Virus record (IMG/VR): IMGVR_UViG_3300030102_001719
Span: 1 to 50,609 of that record
Strand: one strand, 5' to 3'
DNA: 50,609 nucleotides
From: a virus
The notes beneath the pieces are model-generated. The model was not told where the DNA came from. It saw only the letters and a program-made list of their open reading frames with translations, and did not search any database. This document shows positions 7,335 to 19,300 of this stretch, piece by piece. The position numbers and the translations under genes are program-made. Numbering within the stretch: position 1 is the first letter of the stretch; each line of letters begins with the position of its first letter.

Positions 7335-10300
7335 TTAACATTCAAATATTGTGCGCAACGTATCTAAGTGTGCTGTTAACGCAGGGTTAGTGCTATCAGG
7401 TATAACTAGTTTTATGTTTGGATTAGCGTCAAGTAAACTTTTTATTATCACTACTCTAGAATCTATTTCTTGTTGAGTAGATTTGTTACCAGGCTCTAAT
7501 CCTAGTGGTGGTAGCAAGAAGGTTTTACCTGGGTTCTTCTTTGCTAGCGTATCTATTTTACCTATAGTATCTGCAAATATAGCAAAATCTACCGGTTCTC
7601 CATACTGTGCTTTTATAGGTGCAGATATTACATTAGACTTAGCTGTAAATCTTTTTGCTATTGGTAAACCTTTTGCCTTGGCAACTCTAGCCAAACCATT
7701 TGCAAATGTTCCCGACTGGTCTACTGGTACAATTGGTATACCATCCATATTAAATATGTCACCTGTAACAGTTTGCTTACCTCTACGCATCTCTTTTACA
7801 TTTGGATCTAGAGTCTTGTCAGTGTAATCTTTACCATCCAACATAATGTTATTAGTGTTAACCATAGATATTATGTTTCTTGGACCATATTCCTGCAGGA
7901 GCATTCCGTTACCTAATGTAGGTATTTGCTCCCATACCATAGTCCATGCTTTTCCTGGAGGTTTCTTTCCTTCAGCTAGTGCTTTAGTTAAAGTTTTATA
8001 GTTTGCTTTAGAGTCTTCAGTAAGCTTAAATAATTTTTTAACTGTAGTTTTCTTACCTGCTTTTTTTAATCTTGCCCTTTGCTCTTTTGATAATGATGGG
8101 TCAGGTATAATTACAGATATAAACTCTTGAGGAGGAACATTAGGAGATGTCTTTTGTTTAGCAAGTCTTCCAACAACTCTTACAGAATTGCTTGTTCCTC
8201 TAGGTAAATCTACTTTTCCTGTTGTTGCTTCATACTCAAACGTATGCTCATCAACATATTGTTTAGTATACTCAGGAACTACAAATGGATTATTAAAATT
8301 ATTTCTGTAGAATTGTAACCTAAAGTTATCTAGATTAACATTGCTTTGTTCTTTTGTTCCTGCTAAATACTTCTTCAATATAGGCTCAACTATTTCTATG
8401 TATTGTTGAGCTGGTATTAAATCCATAAAAGATACAGGAGATGTTTGCTGTCCTGATTGTAGTATTATAAACTTAACAATATCTTTTGCAAGCTCTGGAT
8501 CTTTCTCCATCAGTACCTGCATGTCTTCTATTAATGCATTACGCTCAAAAGATGTAAGACGTTTGTTAAACTTCTTTATATTTTCTGTAGCATACTCAGG
8601 ATGTGTAGGATCATATGTCTGCAGTATTGGAAATAACTCATTTAGTATTAATGACTTCTTAGTTGTTTTCTTTAGCTGCATTACTCTTCTAGCTAAACTA
8701 GGACTATCTTTGGTTCCTTGGAATAATCTAGAAGCATCCTTAAATAACTCTTGCTGATTCTCTGTTCTAACTGTTTGCAGTATATAGTTTACTAATGCGT
8801 TTTCTACCATGCCTGCAAATCTTGCCTTATCATCATTTCCTATATCTCTACGATTTATAATATCTACTATTAGAGAGTCTAGAATAAACTCAGCATCTGC
8901 TTTACGCGTAGTGGCAAACAGACTGTCAAACATTTTAGACGAGTCTTCTAAAGACTGTTCAAATGATTTTTGAAAACTTTCATCTAAATACTTATCTAAG
9001 TTTACAAATTTGTTTTCAGCCTTTAACGTGTTTAACTTCATTACCTGCATCTTAGCCTCCATTCTATTCTTAGGGGCTAAACCAGATCTATCACCAGTAA
9101 CTGCTTCGGATAACTCCTGCATTGGAATGGTTAACCCTTGATAAATATCAAAGTATTTTTCAGCTACTTGTTTTTGGAATGTATGATAATCAATCAAGTC
9201 TTGCGGTGTAAACTGATCTAACAGTTTTGCTTTTTGCTCAGGAGCCATACTGCTAGACATCTCTTCAAACTGTCTTGCTTTTTCACCTAGAGCTAACATT
9301 CTTTCCATTGATGGAATAGTATACTCAACTCCTGCTTCAAAATCTGTGGGCAATCCTGACAATGCAGCAATCTCTTCAGCTTTTGTTTTATGTTCTTCTG
9401 CTATTTCTTGATTTATTTTTCGTAGACTTACAGCCGGATTTTCTGTCTTTCTAGCAACCATCTCAAATAGAGCAGGCTGTGTCATAAACTTAGACACAAA
9501 CTCTAAAGGAACACCTGCTCTAAGCATAGATATGTATGTGCTAGCAGTAGTTAAGTTACCGTTTATGTCAAATACAAACGGATCTTTGGATACATCTACA
9601 AAGGCATTAATAAACTCACCTATAATTTCTGACACATAGTTTCCTCCTAACGCATCCCTAGTTCCTCCCATTGGAATAGCCAAGCTTCCATCTTCTAGTT
9701 CTATCATTTCATATGCAGGCATGCCTATAGAAAAGTCTGGGTCTACTCTTAACGCTAGTCCAGCACGTTGTGCCTTTATCTGATGTGTGTTAGCTACGGC
9801 TGCAATACCTAGGGCTTTCTTACCTGCTAAGAATCTGTTACCCATCTCTTGTATAAACTCAAACTTAAGCAGATCACTAAATCTAGGCGCTTGATTAGAC
9901 TTTCCTTGTAGACCTCTAATAACATTAGCCATGTCTTTCAATCTCTGAGCTCCAACCGGTCTAACTAACTGTTCATAGTTAGTCTCATTTAAAACAATTT
10001 TTCTAGAGTTAGTTAAGATTTGATTCTGAATAGCTTGTGTAGCATTCTGTCTTTCTAATGGTATGTCTTGTTTGTCGACTGCATTAGCTATTTGTGAATC
10101 AATCTTTTCAAACTCTTTAGATATTTTATCTTTAAGACTTTGAATAGATACATCCATGCCAGTATCCGCATCTTCTATCTTAGACAGTCTGCGCATTTCT
10201 AGTAGTCCTATCTCAAAGTCAATGCTATTTCTTTGTGATCTAGTAGCTTTCTTTCTTTTCTTATACAGATCATCAATCTGTTTGCTTACTTCTTGTACCT

Positions 10301-13300
10301 CTGGATTCTGATAGTTTTGATAATCTAGTTGTTTTAGTTTAGCAAACTCTTTATTCATTGCTACAACCTTATCTACAACAGCATCACCTAATCCTACCTG
10401 CTGTGCTAGTGTAGCATACTTCCTAGGATCTAAAGTTCTAAGCGCTTGTGCTCTTTCAGTACTTGTAGAGTTTGCATTAGTTAGGAATGGTATAACATTT
10501 AGTTCATTCTTGCTACGGTTGTATGTATAGTTAGGCAGGAATATAGATAATTTATCAATATCAAAGTCACTACCAGCTTTAACTACAATCTCTGACGGCA
10601 CCATGATAGCATCACCGGCCTCTTGTGGTAAGAAGCCTGCTATCTCAATTGCTTCTATAGAGTTCAATGCTGATGTTGGGATACGGAATCCATACACTTC
10701 AAGCATCTCTTTGCTTCCTATCTTTTCACCGTCTCTATATACACCATCTTCTCTTATAGTAACATCCTCTCCAATTAACTCCTTGAAGTAGTGCGGTAAC
10801 ATTACTTGCATTGCTTTTACTTCACCATCTTCTTTTCTATAGAACTGTAATGCAGCAACGTTTGCTCCATACTTGTGCTTATCTTGGTATACAGTACGCT
10901 GCTCTACTTCTATACCTGCAGATGATACCTGTACCTTAGCGCCCCCAAATGTTTTATAGTTTACAATACGGTTAGATACTAGAGAGTATAGAAGGTTTTC
11001 TATCTTAGGCTTGTTGCCTAACACATCTAGTACTCTAGTTTCTCCCGATAGGAATTCTTCTAGGCCGTCTAGATATGCATCAGACATGTCTCGTCTTTCA
11101 GCTTCGGCTCTTAATACTTCTACAAGCTTTTCATATCCTTCCTCACTGATGATAAACTCATCACCTGCGTCCTCTATTCCAAACTCTCTTTTTAAAGATT
11201 CAAACTCTGCCTCAATTAGTTCATTCTCTAATACCTGCAGTCTTTTATCTATGGCAGCAACTTCTTTATTTACAACTTTACCATTCTCATATGAATTGGA
11301 AGCAAGCAATGCTCTTTGCTGACTACCTTTAGATACTTTTGTTTTTACTGGGTTTTGAGTTTCAACTTGTATACCCATAAAGTCGTAGTACAGTTCTGAT
11401 ATGCTAGCCTGTTCTATTCCAGCATAATCTCCAGACTCGTCATAGAAGTCATTAGATGCATTATCTGTTCCCACAACTTTACCTACTTTAACACCACTTT
11501 CAAATACTGCTAGTCCTACCTGGTTGTCTATCATGTCATCCAACATCTTACCTAGATTACTACCTTTACCAATAGTCTCTACTAGTTGTGGGTATATAGG
11601 TAATACAGATAGCTTGATAAACGCAGGTGAGTATATACCTGTAGAGTATGTAGGTCCGTAATACTGTGGTTTTAGTGGAGGGAATACTGCCATCTCTTGT
11701 GCAGATAGTGGCTGACCTTCTCTAACTTTTTTATATGCAGCTCTTTGGTCTGGCGTAACGTTACCTACACGCTCTAAGAATTCCATATACTCATCAATAG
11801 TCATGTAGCCTTGCGCATCTGCTTCATCAAACTCTAAGTATGGTCTTAGTATTTCGTATACCTCTTCTGTCTTAGGGTCTAGTTGTACGTTAGGTGTTTC
11901 TAATTTAATTTGTATAGCCGCAGGATCTGCTCCATACGCCTGAGCATACTCTAAAAATCTTTCATTAGTTATAGAAGCTTTTACATCTCTATAAGTTATA
12001 TGGCGCATCTTACCATCTGCAGTCTTACCATCTAATCTTTCATAGTTCTGATTCAACCAGTCATTTACTTCTACACTGTTATCTGCAAATAGCTTAGGTC
12101 CGTGTGGCCCTGACGTACGTTTGAAGAATGAGTCTGGCTTGAAGAATCCTATGTCTCCTAATATAGTTATAGTTTGCTCTATGTTACCTGTTTCATGTAG
12201 CATCACAAACTTCTTAAGCATATTCATTACGTCTCCTTCTAGCATAGAGTTGTGAACGCCGCTCTTCTCAAAATCTAAATTGTTCTTAGCAAGTATTTGG
12301 TCTGATACCTCAACGTTATATTTTATATTGTTTTCAGGATCTACCTTAATTAATTTATTTTCTATACCTGCTCTAAACAGTTCTTTAGCTCTAGTCTCTA
12401 AGTGTGTTCTTAAGTCTGCTTCTATAGCCTCTTTGTTCTCAGCCATATATGCATCTATGTTTCCTACTCCACCTATATCTAACAGGTTTACCGAGGTTAC
12501 ATAGTCAAATATTCTTAGCTGTCCCTTATTTGTTTTGTATCCATCTATAGAGTTACCGTGGTCACTAAGAGCTTTGTATATTTCTTGTCTTAAGTACTTA
12601 GACATTTGACTTACATACTCTGCTTCTGTCTTAGGCATAAGATCTATAAGTGCAGAGCCTTCTTCATTCCTTGCATTTAAGTCAAATACAAATTGTGATT
12701 TCTTTTCTGCTGGTCTTATCTGTGGTATTCTACCATCCAGCACAGCGTTGAAGTCTGTTCTAAATCTTCTAGAAGGTGAGTTGTTTTCATATACAAACCC
12801 TCTACGGTTACCTTCTTTCTTGATACCATTTAGCGTACCCATGCCTATTCTCATACCACCCATGCTTCCTTCTAGGAATATAGAGCCTCTAACAGACTCC
12901 ATCAACTCACCGGTTTCAGGATCTATAAAGAACTCGGGTACACGACCGTTGTTTAGTCTACCTACTATGTTAGTTGTAAAGTTATTTGTTATTACACCGT
13001 AAGCAGTTTTACCATCAGCTGTTTGGAATTGTAGGTCTACAGACTTTTCAGTTCTATCAGCTTGTATATCTATAATCTTTTTAAATCTACTAAACGCTCC
13101 GCTTTCTCTACTAAATATATCCTCTATACTAACACCCTCTTCACCAAGCTCTACTAGTTTAGATAGTATACCTGTACCTTCTGATGGTACAAGCTCTGAA
13201 AGAATATCCATTCTTTGTTTAGTACTGAGAGATTCTGGGTTAGTAAACTCTACACCCATGTAGTTTAATATTGCAAGAGCATCAGCCTCATTAATGTTGG

Positions 13301-16300
13301 CTCCTTTACCTGCAAGCTTAGCAAGAGTCATTTGACGACCATTAACATTAAATGCTTTGTTAGCCTCTATAACCACTCTACCAGTTTCCGGATCTACAGA
13401 GAAAGGTCCTTTACCCTCTTGCACTCTTTCTTTAAAGTTAGCTCTAAACTCTGACATAATAAGAGCAGACTCTCTATCTGCGTTAGCAGGCATAAATGTA
13501 ACATGTCCATTCTCTGCGTCGTATATAGCTATAATATCTTCACTGTTAAATTTATGGAACTGCTGTCTAAACTGTCTTTGTAGTTTAAACTCATTAGCAG
13601 TTAATGCGGATGGATCCTTAGTTACTTGCAATCTGTTTATAAGAGTTGTGATAGGACCAGGTGTACCAGCTATGTCAGCGTACTCTGGGTGCTCTATAGC
13701 TAACTCTCTTAGTTTATTTATCTGATCTGCAAATGACTCAGTACCCGCTAGTCTTTTAAGAACTAGATTGAAGAAAGGCTTGTAGTCTACTAGTCCTAAA
13801 CCATAAGCACTATTTGTATTCTTCATACTTCTAGATGCAGGCAGTGTAGCAATTAATAGTTTTACAGCAGCTGGGGCAGTGTCCTTTAAATTAATTTCAT
13901 TGTTCTCATTTATATTGTAGCTATCTCTTAGCTTAGTAGACTCTGCATTTTCTTTTATCTCTAGTTGTACTTTAAACTGTTCTAGGAAGTCAAACACAGA
14001 CTGTGTAACAGCTGTCGTATTATGGTAAACCATCGCAGCTAGGTTATCTATATCCTGCTGCACTTCTGGGCTTGCATTTTGTCTTATCTTGTTTAGATTT
14101 GTAAAGTATGTACGATACGTAACATTCATTAACTCTTGCATCTTTTGTTTCTTTGCATCTGAGTTATTCTTAGATGACAAGTCTAACAAGTCGGCCATAC
14201 TGAATCCAGGTACCTGGCCGTTGAACAAGTGTCCAAACATTATACGAGTCAGTGATTCTGTAATAGCCTTGCTTTGATCTACACTTATCTTAGAACCATC
14301 TGCTAGCGTAATACGCTTATCCATAGACATTGCAAAGTCTGGATTGTTTACAGGTTGTACAAATCTGTTATCTCTAATACTGTCAAAGAACTGTTGCAGT
14401 CTTTGTCTATCCACTGCCGGCCCTCTACCAAGCATTGTGTTAAAGAATTCTTTGATTGCATTAAAGAATCGTTTTATAAAATTACTATCCTTATTTGTTT
14501 TGTTGCCTATCTTATACTTATCTCCTACTAACATGTAAGATCTAAACTCTTCAGCAAGTCCCTCTTCTATATTTTCTGTCTGACCAGTAAGTCTTGTGAA
14601 TGCATCTTCTATCTCCTGTTTAGTTTCAGGAGTAGTAAATCTACCCGCTACTATGTGATATGCTTCGTGATATACTGTACCTTCTTGTGCTAGATCTGAT
14701 AATAATACTCTAGCAGCATTTAAAGTTCTACCATATGACTTACCATCAATAAGTCCATCTACTACTTTGATTGGTATGTTAGGAAACTTACCTTCAAACC
14801 ATGCTATCTCTGCAGGTATATTAGCAGCTTTGTATTGTTCTGTAACTTCAGAAGCTAGCAAGTCTTGTACTTCAGGTCCCATAGTAGGATCTTCCATCTG
14901 CCCACCAAACTTAGCCAAGATGTCCACAGTAGATGGGGCTTGCTTTGATTCAGAGTCTTGAGCAGTGTACGCTTCTAGTATAGCTTGATCCACACTAGTA
15001 GGATTAGTTTGCTTAGCAGCATCTACTTTTGGTGGGACTATAACATTCTTTTCTGAGACTTCAAATCCAGCGGTAAGATTAGGGCTTACTTCTTTTGCTT
15101 TAGATATAGCACCCATAAATGATAACTCTTTCTGAGCATTATAAAAATCAATAATCTTTACAACAGCAGGATTAACATCATCGCTCTTAACAATTATCTT
15201 GTTATCATTACCTTTACTTATCTCATAGGTTCCTATAAGTGAACCATCCGCTTTGGTAACAGTAAGATTATAGTCTTGCCCAACTACCATATCAGGAGTA
15301 TCAAGACCGGTATCCTCTTGTGCTCCCTCAGTAAGGTCTGTAGGCGCATCTGTTTTTGCTACAGGAGCGACAGGAGACTGCTGAGGCATAGATTGCCCGT
15401 AGTCATACTTTAGGTATGTTCTCTTTATCTGTGTGTTGTTTACATCTTTAGACATTGGAACTATACCTGTAGTAAGTGGAGGTGTAGTGCCATCTTCTCT
15501 TTGTAGGAACAGATAGTCATTGTAGCTATCATATGTAACACCAGGTTGCGTACCTTCAGGTGTTACAACTACAGATGTGTACGGCTTATTAGGTTTGTTT
15601 AAAAGGCTCTTATCTATGTTGTGATTCTTTGTAGCTAAGAACTCTTTTAACAATTGTACGTTTGCTTCGTTATATATATCTACAGTTGTACTAATCGGAT
15701 TCCCATCAGCGTCAGTACTATTAACTACATCAGCTGGAGCGTTTGGATCTAGACTTCTTATATCAATCTTATTGCCACCAAAGTTTAGGTATGTAATATC
15801 TCCCTCTCTTGCTGCGTATATTTCAAATGACTTAGAGTTAGGACTATCTGTAGCTCTTCTGTTAAATCCAATTAAACTGTTAAGGTATGGACGAACTTGA
15901 ACATCAGTTCCTTCTATAATGTTGGCAGTAGCTGCAACATCTTTGTCAGTTGAGTGTAGCTTTGTACCATATGCTGCAAGTATTTGTACAACAGTTTCTA
16001 TTTCTGTATCAGTAAGTGTTCTAGTTTCTAGCGGCACTGGGTAACCTTTGTGTACCGCATATGGCATACCTCTAACTACCTTATACTTATTACCACCTTC
16101 TTGTATAGTTGTAAATCCATCAGGGCCTGTTACACCTGTAGCTACACTAATTTTTACTTTCTTAAGTTTCTTTTCATCGTTTGTTATTCTACCGAGAGCA
16201 GCACCCTTTACATAGTTGCCATCTGCATCTTTCTGCATAACAGCGGTACCTCTACCCTTACCTGTAATTCTAAACGACACAGGCCCTCTAGATAATAAAA

Positions 16301-19300
16301 TCTTTCTTCTAGAAGTCTTATATGCTTCTGTAAGAATATCAAACTGTGCTTTATTGTCTTCGTTTACACCAGAAAACTTACTACCATCTTCATTAGGCAG
16401 TAGTTGCTTTGTGTATATAAGTCCACCGTCCTCTGATCTAGCGTACTTTTTATTTACCTTATCATAAACAGCTAGTACTATATCAGCGCTCTCCGGCGTA
16501 GCTTCTGAGCCTGTAAAGAACTCATCTTGGTTTAGTGCATCTATGTCTTTTTGTTCTAAGCCTGCACTTTCTATATTACCTCTGTGGAATGCACGAAGCT
16601 CATATCTATCGTTTCTTATATCGTTAGGCAGTATATTGTCAATAAACTTAAAGAATCTTCTTTGGTCTGAAGACATGTTCTCTTCGCTAGTATCCTCAAA
16701 CTTATTCTCTACATCTATACCACCAGTCTTACCATATCCTACAGCAAATGCATCAGGCTTAGTGTGCGTCTTGTCTTCATTAGAAATAAAGTCAGCCGTT
16801 CTACTAGGCCCGTCTATTGTTACGGCCTCACTAGATTTAGGAGCTGGGGTAGCTACATTTATACCTCTTACTTGGTCGTATATTCTACCTTCTTCTACAT
16901 TTATAGCTGCAAGCCTTTTCTGTAAAGCAGTATAGTTTGTACCAAATATAATGCTACGCTGCACTTTTTCCATGCCCTTGTATTTATTATCTAAGGCATC
17001 AATCATAGCTGCCTCTCTTTGCTTAGCAGCACGCAATGTTGTTTCTAATTTTTCTAACTTTTCTTCTGTAGCAAAGAACTCGTCTTCCAAGAACTTTTGA
17101 TCTTCTCTTTTCTTATACAGATCCTGGAACTCAGAGTACATCTTTGGTCTATTTACCAATAGATCTGCAAACTCAGGATATTGATTAGCTAGATCAGCTT
17201 GTTCATTAGCAAACTCTATAAACTTAGCAGCATCTAGAGGATTTGCTCCTGGATATGTTTCTTTGAATTTTGTATACGCATTGAAGAACCTATCTTCCAT
17301 AAGTATATCCTTCAACACATCATAATAGTTCTTTGTCTTTTGTGCGCTATCTTCAAGAACAGCTATCTGATCCATCAACTCTTCTAGAGCTTGCTCAGTT
17401 CTACTTATAGAACCTTGAGCATTTGTTTCTAACTCAGTTCTAGTTGACAGTTTAACTTTACCATCAGGCTGCAAGGTAGTGCCTGATATTCCTAATTGTT
17501 CTAAACCTTGTTCTTTTAGTTGTTTTTCTAACGCAAGTCTATCCTCCATAGGAAGCATAAATGCAGACTCAGTCTCTTTCAACATCTGGTCTAGGAACTT
17601 AGCATTCTCTCGTATAACTTCTACATCCCCTTGTAGTTGATCCCTTTTCTCACTAAGCTCTTGATATAAAGACTCTGAAAGCATCATATCATTCTCTAGT
17701 TGGGTTATACTTACAAACCTACCTTTCTCATCACGACGAGTTTCGTATCTCTTAAGCTGGACTCTCATAGCCTCAGCTCCATAGTTCAGTCTTTTATCTA
17801 GCTCCTCTATTTCTTTCTGTATCTCTACTAGTCTTGAGGTATCAGTTTTCTGTATTCTTTCTATAGCCTCTGCTACCTTACGTCTTTCTATTGCATTCTG
17901 ATCTAGTACAAATACATTTGGTTTAAGAACACCGTTTGACATAATATCATCCATTGATATTTTATCATTAGCATTCTTAACATTATATAGAGTGGTTGGG
18001 TCTAAGAATTTATAATATTTCTTTTTACCATTCTCTGTAATCTCAACCTCTCCATCTCTGTTTAAGTTGTAGAACTTTACTTTATCATTCTCTCTAATAG
18101 CCTGCTCACTTTCAACTCTTTGGCGCTCAGCTTCTTCCTTATTGTAGTCGTCCATGTAGTACTCAATCTGCTGGAACGCCTCTCTTTGTCCTTCAGGATC
18201 AGTCAGATTATTATATAAATCAATAAACTGCTCACGTCTAGCTCTAAGCATTCTAAGATCTCTAAGTGTAGAAAGCATCTCTTCTTGAGATTCTGTTTTA
18301 GCAGCTTCATTAGGATTATTCTTTATGAACTGATTCATAATGTTAGCATCCTCACGAGTGTTCTGACCAAAGCCATTTAAAGCACTTTGCTGTAGGGCGT
18401 CTCTTGCAACCTCTAACTCTGCTCTAGCTTCTGGTGATAGTTTGTCAGGACTGCTGTCTTCTAATGTATCGTCCTTTCTAAGTACATCTTCTATTTGCTG
18501 TAACTCTCTATCAACTGTAGGAGCTTTTTCACTATAGGCAGTATTAAAATCTATAGTAGTACCAGCTAGCTCGTTTACTCTTTTTTGTAAATCAGCTTCT
18601 CTTAAGTCTACATTGTCTGCCACAGCTACTGCATGTGTTAGCATGTCTCTTACCTCTTTTGAATACTGCGCAAACTTTGGGTTATTGTTTATCTGATCGT
18701 GGGCCTTCTTTATCTTCTTAGCCTTTTCTATTGCAGAGTCTACTACTTTGTTCTTTCTATCAGTAAGTTCTTGCTCAGTCATAGTAGAGGTATCGTAACC
18801 CATATCTTTTGCAAACTGTTCGTTACTAGATTCTCTAACAGATTCAAAGTCTTCTAATACATGCTCAAACAATCCAGCCTGTATTCTAGAATCTACATAG
18901 CTATACATCTGATCGTTCTCTGCATTCTTATATGCAAACATGTTTTGTTCTGCTAACGCCGCATCCATCTCTTGCTGTAAGCTTGTAGCTCTAGAGAAGT
19001 TCTCGAAGTTACTTTTCATGTTTTTTATAGTGGCAGCCGCATTAGGGTTTTTGTTTAGATAGTCTACTAGTTTATCTGTACGTCTTCTCTTATCCTTCTG
19101 TTCTCTAATAGCACCTACAATACCCCCTTGTATTTCAAACTGTCTTTTACCAGTAGTTTGAGATTTAGCATATGTAGGTATACCCATAGCACCTAGTAGG
19201 AATCCTAATCCTATTTCTTTCTGTGTATCTTTAGCTCCGTATGTTTCTATGAATGTATCATCCAAAGATCTTATCAAGTCTAATGCTGCGTTAACACCAT

